A stretch of DNA of 15,562 nucleotides from assembly GCA_016283605.1 (NCBI GenBank), contig JAEENF010000039.1, positions 1-15,562 on the forward strand, given 5' to 3'. Positions 1 through 6,153 of the stretch are shown one piece after another (within the stretch, counting starts at the first letter, position 1; the number at the start of each line of letters is the position of its first letter). The position numbers and the translations under genes are program-made. The DNA comes from Prevotella sp. Its GTDB lineage: Bacteria > Bacteroidota > Bacteroidia > Bacteroidales > Bacteroidaceae. Below the pieces are notes generated by a model. The model made no database searches and was not told where the DNA came from. It saw nothing but the letters and a program-made list of their open reading frames with translations.

Positions 1-393
1 ATCGACGGTTACCTGCCCGACGAGATGGCCATCGAGGCACCCTTCTTCGGCAAGAACGTGCAGTCGATGCTGAAGCTCGGGCGCGCCCAGGGAACAGCCA
101 TCGCCGCCGCCATCCATCACGGCGTGCCCATCCACGAGTATGCTCCTATGAAGATCAAGATGGCGCTGACGGGTAACGGCGGTGCCTCGAAGGAACAGGT
201 GGCGGGGATGCTGCAACGGCTCCTGAAGATCCCTAACGAGGAGATGGGCAAGTTCATGGATGCCACAGATGCCTTGGCCGCAGCCTACTGTCACTATATG
301 CAGATGGGACGTCCTGAGAGCGACGTGAAATACCGTGGCTGGAAGGACTTTGTCAACAAAAACCAAGACAAAATATCGAAACAGAAGAAATAA
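1..393 (+). CDS. ruvC: Crossover junction endodeoxyribonuclease RuvC, C-terminal part (5' end outside window)
   Basis: The open frame runs from the first base to TAA at 391-393, giving 130 residues of the C-terminal part of a protein that is usually about 160-190 residues. RuvC is the Holliday-junction resolvase of the RuvABC complex and makes paired nicks in four-way junctions during recombinational repair. Visible family signatures are EAPFFGKNVQSMLKLGRAQG, a YAPMKIKMALTGNGGASKEQV block, and the DATDALAAAYCH motif holding the last acidic metal-ligand residues of the RNase H-like fold. The first catalytic Asp lies upstream of the window. The 3' tail is lysine-rich. The frame is intact. The next gene on the same strand starts 152 bp later, after a large inverted repeat that could act as a 3' structure. 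Confidence 0.95.
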   Translation: MDGYLPDEMAIEAPFFGKNVQSMLKLGRAQGTAIAAAIHHGVPIHEYAPMKIKMALTGNGGASKEQVAGMLQRLLKIPNEEMGKFMDATDALAAAYCHYMQMGRPESDVKYRGWKDFVNKNQDKISKQKK

Positions 394-412
394 ACGACGA
401 TAATATGTTATT

Positions 413-449
413 TAATAACGACAATAGGTTATGATTATAATAACGACAA
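413..449. repeat. 12-bp direct repeat, two copies
   Basis: TAATAACGACAA occurs at 413-424 and again at 438-449, 25 bp apart. The second copy overlaps the left arm of the large inverted repeat at 441-523. No function is known to me. It may be a duplicated edge of that element. Confidence 0.6.
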
Positions 450-523
450 CTATGACAACTCAAACAACATTCGACCTTTGGTCGAGTAGTAAAAAGTTGT
501 CCAAGTTGTCATAGTTGTCGTTA
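441..523. repeat. Large nested inverted repeat between ruvC and the ABC gene
   Basis: The outer arms TAACGACAACTATGACAACT (441-460) and its exact reverse complement (504-523) form a perfect 20-bp stem. Inside, ACAAC (464-468) can pair with GTTGT (496-500). At the apex TCGACC (471-476) pairs with GGTCGA (480-485) across a TTT loop. The 83-nt unit would fold into a long hairpin in either strand. It is not a classical terminator because no clean U-tract follows the stem on the plus strand, only TTAAATAAAA. A REP-like or miniature inverted-repeat element is possible, as is a 3'-end stabilising structure for ruvC mRNA. Confidence 0.8.
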
Positions 524-545
524 AATAAAAAATATTGTATTCACA

Positions 546-2009
546 ATGATGAAGACGATTGAGATGATAAATGCCAGGGCGAGGAAGCCGGAATGGTCGA
601 TGGCCGAGCCTGTGAACTTCTGTCTGGAAGAGGGCGAACATATTGCCATCGTAGGCAGGAACGGAGCAGGCAAGTCGATGTTCGTCGACATGATCACCGG
701 TCGGCATCCGGCGTTTCCGGACATGGTGAAATACGGCTTCGACGAACCCTATAACAATCTGAAACACATCACCTTCAGAGACACATACGGTGGCGACAAC
801 GACAGGACTTACTTCCTGCAACAGCGTTGGAACCAGATGGAGATCGACGAGGAGACGCCCACCGTAGGCAGTAAACTGGAAGAGGCGTATCAGCTGGCAG
901 GCGAGGACACGCCCGAACGCAGACAGCTGCAACGGCATATCTATGAACTGTTTCATCTTGATGAGCTGTTGGACAAGTATATCATCCTGCTTTCAAGTGG
1001 AGAACTGAGGAAGTACAAGCTGGCTTCGTCGCTGTTTACGAAGCCGAAGGTGCTGATCATGGAGAATCCATTTATCGGTCTGGATAAGGAGACGAGAGAT
1101 CAGCTGAAGGAACTGATGACGATGCTGGCCGAAGAGCAGGGATTGCAGATCATTCTCGTGCTCGCCAAGACAGACGAGATACCGGAGTTTATCACGCACA
1201 TCGTGGAGGTGAAGGAGATGAGAGTCCTGCCGAAGGTCGCACACAGGGGACAGTCCCCCTGTAATTCGCTACGCTGCTCACAGATGGGACAGTCCCCGTG
1301 TGCTTCCTCACAGAAGGGACAGTCCCCGTGTGCTTCCTCTCAACTAAACGAGGTCATCCGATTCAACAAAGTGAGTATCCGCTATGGCTCGCGGACGATC
1401 CTGAAGGATCTCGACTGGACGGTGATGAAGGGTGAACACTGGTCGCTGTCGGGCCAGAACGGAAGCGGCAAGTCTACCCTACTCTCGCTGGTGTGTGCCG
1501 ATAATCCGCAGAGCTATGCCTGCGACATCTCGTTGTTCGGACACAAGCGAGGCTCGGGTGAGAGCATCTGGGATATCAAGAGACATATCGGCTATGTCTC
1601 ACCGGAGATGCACAGAAGCTATAAACAGAATATACCAGCCATAGAGATTGTGGCCAGCGGACTGAAAGACACCATCGGACTCTATACGCGACCCAACGAG
1701 GACGAGAAGGAGCAATGCCGGAAATGGATGCGGATCTTTGGCATCGGAGAATTGGCTGAGCGCAGGTTTATGGAGATGTCGAGCGGAGAGCAGCGACTGC
1801 TGTTATTGGCAAGAGCCTTTGTGAAAGAGCCCGATCTGCTGATTCTCGATGAACCGCTTCATGGACTCGACGATGTCAACCGTAAAATGGTGAAAAGTAT
1901 CGTGGACGACTATTGCCAGAATCCTGAGGTAACCCTGATATATGTCACTCACTATCAGGAAGAATTACCTCATTGCATCGATCACGAAATTTTTCTGAAG
2001 AGAAACTAG
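546..2009 (+). CDS. Double ABC-domain ATPase, ModF/PhrA-like
   Basis: This 487-residue protein has two ABC ATPase domains and no membrane segment, the layout and length of ModF/PhrA-type proteins (about 490 residues). Domain 1 has Walker A GRNGAGKS (37-44) and signature LSSGE (149-153). Its Walker B reads LIMENP (170-175), with Glu and Asn where Asp and Glu are expected, and its H-loop position is Lys208. Domain 2 is canonical: GQNGSGKST (303-311), SSGEQ (412-416), LILDEP (432-437) and H-loop His469. Site 1 therefore probably binds but hardly hydrolyses ATP, which is inference. The interdomain linker (about 231-266) is built from repeated GQSPC units encoded by palindromic DNA elements. ATG at 549 is an alternative start. 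The substrate or partner is unknown; no permease gene is nearby. The stop TAG directly abuts the stop of the opposing gene. Confidence 0.85.
   Translation: MMKTIEMINARARKPEWSMAEPVNFCLEEGEHIAIVGRNGAGKSMFVDMITGRHPAFPDMVKYGFDEPYNNLKHITFRDTYGGDNDRTYFLQQRWNQMEIDEETPTVGSKLEEAYQLAGEDTPERRQLQRHIYELFHLDELLDKYIILLSSGELRKYKLASSLFTKPKVLIMENPFIGLDKETRDQLKELMTMLAEEQGLQIILVLAKTDEIPEFITHIVEVKEMRVLPKVAHRGQSPCNSLRCSQMGQSPCASSQKGQSPCASSQLNEVIRFNKVSIRYGSRTILKDLDWTVMKGEHWSLSGQNGSGKSTLLSLVCADNPQSYACDISLFGHKRGSGESIWDIKRHIGYVSPEMHRSYKQNIPAIEIVASGLKDTIGLYTRPNEDEKEQCRKWMRIFGIGELAERRFMEMSSGEQRLLLLARAFVKEPDLLILDEPLHGLDDVNRKMVKSIVDDYCQNPEVTLIYVTHYQEELPHCIDHEIFLKRN
1241..1338 (+). repeat. Three palindromic GGGACAGTCCC elements inside the ABC gene
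   Basis: The 11-bp palindrome GGGAC-A-GTCCC occurs at 1247-1257, 1286-1296 and 1316-1326. Copy 1 sits in the longer near-palindrome ACAGGGGACAGTCCCCCTGT. Copies 2 and 3 belong to a 30-bp tandem duplication (1279-1308 and 1309-1338) differing at one base (T1285/A1315). Spacings of 39 and 30 bp keep the frame, so each copy encodes GQSPC. The motif resembles REP-type palindromes spread by RAYT (TnpA-REP) transposases, but no such transposase is in this window. Confidence 0.85.
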
Positions 2010-2612
2010 CTACTTATCCTCGAGAAGTGCAGCTGTACGCACACGGGAAAGTGTCTCCGGCGTCATCTGCAGATAGCTGGCGATATAGACCAACGGCGCA
2101 CGAAGCACCAACTGCGGCTGGTTCTTCACCAACTTCGCATAACGGTCCTGCGCACTCTCAAAACGCAGCATATCGGCATGATGCTGACTGAGAATCAGAC
2201 TCTCTTCCAGAATCTTACGGAACAGGATCTGAATATTCACACTCTTCATGGCAACCGCCTCCAGTTCGGCCTTAGGGAGTGCAATCATGATGGTGGGTTC
2301 AAGGGCCTTGATCTGCAGATGTGTGGGCTGCTCACGGAAGAGGCTCTCGATACACATCACGATGGTGTTCTCTGAAGCCATATACTCCGTCAGCTCCTTA
2401 CCATTCTTATAATAATACTGGCGCACCAGTCCTTTGACAACCCAATAGATGTTCGTACATGTCTCTCCTTCACGGAGAATCATTTCGTTCTTCGCAAACT
2501 TCAACGGCACGAGGATACTCTCAAGGAGGTCGAGTTCTTCGTGGGTCATTGTACTGTAACGTCGAGCCAACTCACGGGCGACATCACGGGGTGTAACACT
2601 AACGTTAGGCAT
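2010..2612 (-). CDS. Crp/Fnr-family transcriptional regulator
   Basis: This 200-residue protein has an N-terminal cyclic-nucleotide-binding-like beta barrel (about residues 28-115, including REGETCTNIYWVVKGLVRQY), a long connecting helix (about 120-150) and a short C-terminal helix-turn-helix (about 165-195; IASYLQMTPETLSRVR). This is the common small Crp-like arrangement of Bacteroidota. No Fnr-type cysteine cluster is seen at the N-terminus, so an oxygen-sensing iron-sulphur cluster is unlikely. The ligand is unknown, and the typical phosphate-binding motif of cAMP receptors is not obvious. It lies 53 bp downstream of lepA on the same strand, separated by an octamer repeat array, and could be co-transcribed with it. 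Its TAG stop (reverse complement of 2010-2012) touches the stop of the convergent ABC gene. Confidence 0.88.
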   Translation of the reverse strand: MPNVSVTPRDVARELARRYSTMTHEELDLLESILVPLKFAKNEMILREGETCTNIYWVVKGLVRQYYYKNGKELTEYMASENTIVMCIESLFREQPTHLQIKALEPTIMIALPKAELEAVAMKSVNIQILFRKILEESLILSQHHADMLRFESAQDRYAKLVKNQPQLVLRAPLVYIASYLQMTPETLSRVRTAALLEDK

Positions 2613-2623
2613 AGGTCTTTGTT

Positions 2624-2663
2624 ATTTGATGATTTGATGATTTGAATATTTGACTATTTGACG
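2624..2663. repeat. 8-bp AT-rich repeat array, lepA to Crp-like gene spacer
   Basis: Five consecutive octamers read ATTTGATG, ATTTGATG, ATTTGAAT, ATTTGACT, ATTTGACG on the plus strand. On the transcribed (minus) strand this is a run of CAAAT-type units that begins next to the lepA stop and ends shortly before the regulator's start codon. It belongs to the same family as the arrays at 5723, 6122 and 12630. Confidence 0.8.
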
Positions 2664-2665
2664 AT

Positions 2666-4447
2666 TTAATCCAACTTCAGTACGGCGAGGAAGGCTTTCT
2701 GGGGCACTTCCACATTACCAATCTGTTTCATGCGTTTCTTACCACGCTTCTGTTTCTCCAGCAGTTTACGCTTACGGGAAACGTCACCACCATAACATTT
2801 TGCGGTCACATCCTTACGGACCTGTTTGACGGTCTCGCGGGCAATGATCTTTGCGCCTATGGCGGCCTGGATGGCGATGTCGAACTGCTGGCGTGGAATG
2901 AGCTCCTTCAGCTTCTCACACATACGACGTCCGAAGGTGACGGCATTGTCCTGATGGGTCAACGTAGAGAGGGCGTCAACGGGCTCGCCGTTGAGCAGGA
3001 TATCGAGTTTCGCCAGCTTTGAAGGACGGAACCCGTCGATATGATAATCGAACGAGGCGTAACCCTTCGAGATAGACTTCAGCTTGTCGTAGAAATCAAT
3101 CACGATCTCACCCAGCGGCAACATAAAATGAAGTTCCACACGATTGCCGCTAACATACTGTTGGTCAATCAGTTCTCCACGCTTATCCAGACAGAGCGTC
3201 ATAATGGGACCAATGAAGTCGGCAGCCGTAATAATAGAAGCCCGGATATAGGGTTCCTCGATATGGTCGATCATCGTCTGATCAGGCAGTCCGGAGGGAT
3301 TATGCACCTCTTTCACCTCACCTTGTTTCGTATAGCACATATACGACACGTTAGGCACCGTGGTGATGACATCCATATCGAACTCGCGATCCAGACGTTC
3401 CTGAATGATCTCCATGTGCAACAGACCCAGGAATCCGCAACGGAAGCCGAAGCCCAGAGCCACGGAACTCTCAGGAATGAACGTCAGCGAGGCATCATTC
3501 AACTGGAGCTTCTCCAGCGACGCACGCAGGTTCTCATAGTCTGTGGGATCGATGGGATAGACACCAGCGAACACCATCGGCTTCACTTCCTGGAATCCCT
3601 CGATGGCCGCATCGCAGGAACGGTCGACGTGAGTGATCGTATCGCCCACCTTCACCTCCTTGGAGTTCTTGATACCAGAGATGATATAGCCCACATCGCC
3701 CGTACGCAGTTCCTTACGAGGCACCATATCCATCTTCAGCACACCCACCTCGTCGGCATCGTATTCCATGCCGGTATTAAAGAACTTTACGAGATCGCCC
3801 TGATGAATCACACCGTTCACAATCTTAAAGTAGGCAATGATGCCACGGAAGGAGTTGAAGACGGAGTCGAAGATCAGGGCCTGAAGCGGGGCATTCTCAT
3901 CGCCCACGGGATGAGGGATGCGCTCGACGATGGCATCGAGCACCTCTTCGATACCCTCGCCCGTCTTTCCTGAGGCACGAAGGATCTCTGAGCGGTCGCA
4001 ACCAATAAGGTCGACGATCTCGTCCTCCACCTCGTCGGGCATCGCTGAGGGCATATCAATCTTATTGATCACAGGGATAATCTCCAGATTATGGTCGATG
4101 GCCATATAGAGATTCGAGATGGTCTGCGCCTGAACCCCCTGCGTAGCGTCGACCACCAGCAGCGCGCCCTCGCAAGCTGCGATGCTACGGCTCACCTCGT
4201 AAGAGAAGTCGACATGTCCTGGGGTATCGATGAGGTTCAGGATATATTTCTCACCATTGTGCATATACTCCATCTGGATGGCGTGGCTCTTGATGGTGAT
4301 GCCACGTTCACGCTCCAAATCCATGTCATCAAGCATCTGTCCCTCGGTGACCTGGATGGTCTTGGTGAATTCCAGCATTCGATCGGCTAAGGTAGACTTA
4401 CCGTGGTCGATATGCGCAATGATACAAAAGTTTCTTATATGATTCAT
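2666..4447 (-). CDS. lepA: Elongation factor 4 (LepA), ribosomal back-translocase GTPase
   Basis: This 593-residue translational GTPase is full length for LepA (about 600). Elements in order are the G1 P-loop AHIDHGKST (11-19), the G2 region around RERGITIK (46-53), G3 DTPGH (74-78), G4 NKID (128-131), the beta-barrel domain II, EF-G-like domains III and V, and the LepA-specific C-terminal domain ending in a basic segment (KCYGGDVSRKRKLLEKQKRG). LepA acts on ribosomes in the cytoplasm and is linked to correct elongation or initiation under ionic stress. The start ATG has a good Bacteroidota promoter 26-57 bp upstream, and there is a divergent lipoprotein gene on the other side. The Crp-like regulator follows after 53 bp. 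Confidence 0.98.
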   Translation of the reverse strand: MNHIRNFCIIAHIDHGKSTLADRMLEFTKTIQVTEGQMLDDMDLERERGITIKSHAIQMEYMHNGEKYILNLIDTPGHVDFSYEVSRSIAACEGALLVVDATQGVQAQTISNLYMAIDHNLEIIPVINKIDMPSAMPDEVEDEIVDLIGCDRSEILRASGKTGEGIEEVLDAIVERIPHPVGDENAPLQALIFDSVFNSFRGIIAYFKIVNGVIHQGDLVKFFNTGMEYDADEVGVLKMDMVPRKELRTGDVGYIISGIKNSKEVKVGDTITHVDRSCDAAIEGFQEVKPMVFAGVYPIDPTDYENLRASLEKLQLNDASLTFIPESSVALGFGFRCGFLGLLHMEIIQERLDREFDMDVITTVPNVSYMCYTKQGEVKEVHNPSGLPDQTMIDHIEEPYIRASIITAADFIGPIMTLCLDKRGELIDQQYVSGNRVELHFMLPLGEIVIDFYDKLKSISKGYASFDYHIDGFRPSKLAKLDILLNGEPVDALSTLTHQDNAVTFGRRMCEKLKELIPRQQFDIAIQAAIGAKIIARETVKQVRKDVTAKCYGGDVSRKRKLLEKQKRGKKRMKQIGNVEVPQKAFLAVLKLD

Positions 4448-4472
4448 TTAGTATATATCAATCTTTGATTTG

Positions 4473-4504
4473 CAAAGATATAAAAAAATCGTCTTATATC
4501 CAAT
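4473..4504 (-). promoter_or_regulatory. lepA promoter (Bacteroidota -7/-33)
   Basis: On the minus strand TATCTTTG (4480-4473) matches the TAnnTTTG -7 element. ATTG (4504-4501) stands 20 bp upstream as a 3-of-4 match to the TTTG -33 element. The -7 overlaps a small palindrome, ATCTTTG-ATTTG-CAAAGAT (4461-4479). Confidence 0.7.
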
Positions 4505-4521
4505 ATTTTTGATTTTTTTTG

Positions 4522-4529
4522 TAACTTTG
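4522..4529 (+). promoter_or_regulatory. Promoter -7 element for the lipoprotein gene
   Basis: TAACTTTG fits TAnnTTTG and lies 22 bp before the ATG at 4552. No TTTG stands at the expected 19-21 bp upstream. The only TTTG (4508-4511) is too close, so the -33 element is weak or absent. The region also overlaps the divergent lepA -33 position. Confidence 0.5.
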
Positions 4530-4551
4530 CAGCGAAAAAATAGCATTCATT

Positions 4552-4938
4552 ATGAAAAAGATAATCGTATTTGCCACTTTGGCATTGTTTCTGACTGCAT
4601 GTCAGGAGTCATTGGAAGACAAATGTGCACGTGAAGCAAAGGCCTATACGGCCAAGAATTGTCCTGCTAAGATGGAAGAAAACATCATCCTGGACAGTCT
4701 AACCTTTGAGCGGGCCACACATACCTTACATTATTATTATAGGATGACAGGTATCGCTGATAAGGATAACGCCCTGGACACCGTTGCCGCTGCACAGATT
4801 CTCAAGGACGGGCTGAAGAATACCACAGCCATGAAGGTGTATAAAGACAACGGGTATAACTTCACTTATACGTACCGTTCGGAGAAAGATCCAAAGAAAA
4901 CGATCTTTGAAGTGGCGCTGACCAAGAAAGACTATTAA
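4552..4938 (+). CDS. Small predicted lipoprotein of unknown function
   Basis: This 128-residue protein begins with a lipoprotein signal: MKK, a hydrophobic stretch (4-14) and the lipobox LTAC with the lipidated Cys at residue 17. After cleavage the protein should be anchored in the envelope. The mature part carries two more cysteines (CAREAKAYTAKNCP), which could form a disulphide, followed by a mixed alpha/beta sequence rich in Lys and Asp with a YTYRSEKDP strand near the end. I do not recognise a named family. It stands alone between a divergent promoter region and a strong bidirectional terminator, so it is probably a single-gene transcript. Confidence 0.8.
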   Translation: MKKIIVFATLALFLTACQESLEDKCAREAKAYTAKNCPAKMEENIILDSLTFERATHTLHYYYRMTGIADKDNALDTVAAAQILKDGLKNTTAMKVYKDNGYNFTYTYRSEKDPKKTIFEVALTKKDY

Positions 4939-4944
4939 AATAAT

Positions 4945-4977
4945 AATCCCCGCTCAACCGAGCGGGGATTTATTATT
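4945..4977. terminator. Bidirectional rho-independent terminator
   Basis: The 11-bp stem AATCCCCGCTC (4945-4955) and GAGCGGGGATT (4960-4970) closes an AACC loop, with TTATTATT after it on the plus strand and TTATTATTTT after it on the minus strand. It lies between the convergent lipoprotein and YebC genes and can serve both. The stem resembles the one at 15061-15084. Confidence 0.9.
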
Positions 4978-5715
4978 CTATTCAGTAACCTCTTCAGGTT
5001 TCATGTTCGTATAAACCGTCTGGACATCATCGAAGTCCTCGAGTTTCTCAACCATCTTGTCGATTGACTCGCGCTGCTCAGGCGTTACGTCCTTCAGGTC
5101 GTTGGGGATACGGGTAAACTCAGCACCTGTCACCTCGAAACCGTTCTCCTCAAGATGCTTCTGGATAGCTCCAAAGCTTGAAGGATCGGCATAGATGGTG
5201 ATGCTGTTCTCCTCCTCGTCCTCATCGTACTCGTCTTCAACACCGTAGTCAATCAGGTCGAGGATCATCTCGTCCATATCCAGGCCGTCCTTCTTCTTGA
5301 AGGTGAACACAGCCTTGTGGTCGAACAGGAACGACAGCGAACCCTGAGTACCCAGGTTACCGTTGAACTTGTTAAATACTGAACGGACGTCACCAACGGT
5401 ACGTGTGGTGTTATCAGTCAGGGTCTCCACAAAGATAGCGATGCCGTGAGGACCATATCCCTCGTAGGTCACCTCCTTGTAGTCGCTCTGATCCTTACCC
5501 ATCGCGTTCTTGATGGCACGCTCGATGTTATCCTTCGGCATGTTCTCGCGCTTGGCATTGGCGATGATAGCACGCAGTGTAGGATTGTTCTCTGGCTCCG
5601 GACCGCCTGCCTTCACGGCAATGGCAATCTGTTTACCGATCTTTGTAAATGTTTTGGCCATGTGGCCCCATCGCTTCAGCTTCGTAGCCTTACGATATTC
5701 AAATGCTCTTCCCAT
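4978..5715 (-). CDS. yebC: YebC/PmpR/TACO1-family protein
   Basis: This 245-residue protein matches the family along its length. It has a basic N-terminal helical domain (MGRAFEYRKATKLKRWGHMAKTFTK in short segments, then ENNPTLRAIIANAKRENMPK), the conserved EGYGPHGIAIFVETLTDN core (about 85-102), the GSLSFLF segment, and an acidic stretch (DEYDEDEEEN) before the C-terminal domain. Family members are described both as transcription regulators and as ribosome-associated factors that help translation of difficult sequences such as proline runs (TACO1-like). The location after pheT, with one small gene between, fits a translation-related role. The spacer before its start is an octamer repeat array with no clear promoter, so it may depend on read-through from upstream. 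Transcription ends at the terminator at 4945. Confidence 0.95.
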   Translation of the reverse strand: MGRAFEYRKATKLKRWGHMAKTFTKIGKQIAIAVKAGGPEPENNPTLRAIIANAKRENMPKDNIERAIKNAMGKDQSDYKEVTYEGYGPHGIAIFVETLTDNTTRTVGDVRSVFNKFNGNLGTQGSLSFLFDHKAVFTFKKKDGLDMDEMILDLIDYGVEDEYDEDEEENSITIYADPSSFGAIQKHLEENGFEVTGAEFTRIPNDLKDVTPEQRESIDKMVEKLEDFDDVQTVYTNMKPEEVTE

Positions 5716-5722
5716 TGTTAAA

Positions 5723-5757
5723 TTTTACTATTTTACTATTTTACAATTATACTATTT
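5723..5757. repeat. 8-bp AT-rich repeat array, four-helix gene to yebC
   Basis: Octamers TTTTACTA, TTTTACTA, TTTTACAA, TTATACTA run across the spacer and overlap the TAG stop of the four-helix bundle gene (5752-5754). On the transcribed strand this is an AGTAAAAT-type A-rich leader directly before the yebC ATG. Confidence 0.8.
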
Positions 5758-6117
5758 AATACCATCAAGATGCTTGCGAGTACTCACAATGGAACTAATA
5801 ATTATTTTAAGCAGTTCCAAGCATTCTGTATATAGAGGTTTTACCCTATTCTCTGGTAACATCCCTGTTTCCATAATCACCTCTAACCAATGACTCGTTT
5901 CATCAAGTTCTTCCTCAACCATCTTCAACTTATTCAGGAAATCTTTCTCTGACTTTCCCAAACATGCAGCACGATAATTGGCTGCAGGTGATGTGCCTGA
6001 TCTGACCACTTGTGCACCAATAGCCCTTCCTGAGATTGTGTCGGGCATACTATCGACCATTTTGATAATCCTTATCGAGAACTTCTTGAATCTTTCTTTC
6101 AGTTCGAGCTCTGTCAT
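5752..6117 (-). CDS. Four-helix bundle protein (23S rRNA intervening-sequence protein family)
   Basis: With the start at 6117 (MTELELKERF) the product is 121 residues, the usual size for this family. Visible signatures are ISGRAIGAQVVRSGTSPAANY, ACLGKSEKDFLNKLKMVEEELDE and the final helix LLKIIISSIVSTRKHLDG. Four amphipathic helices are expected. An in-frame ATG at 6144 would add nine residues (MTIYYLTID), but these are encoded by the upstream repeat array, so I prefer 6117. Relatives are encoded in 23S rRNA intervening sequences, and the fold is shared with Avd of diversity-generating retroelements. The biochemical role is unknown. The gene sits between pheT and yebC, with inverted octamer arrays on both sides, which suggests insertion as a cassette (inference). 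Confidence 0.88.
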   Translation of the reverse strand: MTELELKERFKKFSIRIIKMVDSMPDTISGRAIGAQVVRSGTSPAANYRAACLGKSEKDFLNKLKMVEEELDETSHWLEVIMETGMLPENRVKPLYTECLELLKIIISSIVSTRKHLDGIK

Positions 6118-6121
6118 ATCA

Positions 6122-6153
6122 ATAGTCAAATAGTAAATGGTCAAATAGTCAAA
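6122..6153. repeat. 7-8-bp AT-rich repeat array, pheT to four-helix gene
   Basis: The plus strand reads AGTCAAAT-, AGTAAATG-, GTCAAAT- and AGTCAAAT-type units. The array begins directly after the pheT stop (6154-6156). It is the same family as the array at 5723 but in opposite orientation, so the four-helix gene lies between inverted arrays. Confidence 0.75.

Noticed and set aside
450..956. 168-codon minus-strand frame opposite the start of the ABC gene
   Set aside because: It overlaps the Walker A coding region and the inverted repeat and has no family features.
2624..2663. Possible CRISPR array in the octamer repeats
   Set aside because: Units are 7-8 bp without spacers and no cas genes are present. 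They are tandem low-complexity arrays.
3041..3973. 310-codon open frame on the plus strand inside lepA
   Set aside because: It lies antisense to the well-conserved lepA, is His/Leu/Arg-rich as expected of a complement frame, and matches no family.
4508..4529. TTTG at 4508-4511 as -33 for the lipoprotein promoter
   Set aside because: It stands only 10 bp from the -7 element, whereas about 20 bp is needed.
5752..6117. Four-helix protein as Avd of a diversity-generating retroelement
   Set aside because: No reverse transcriptase, template repeat or variable repeat is seen in the window. The protein fits the general four-helix bundle family.
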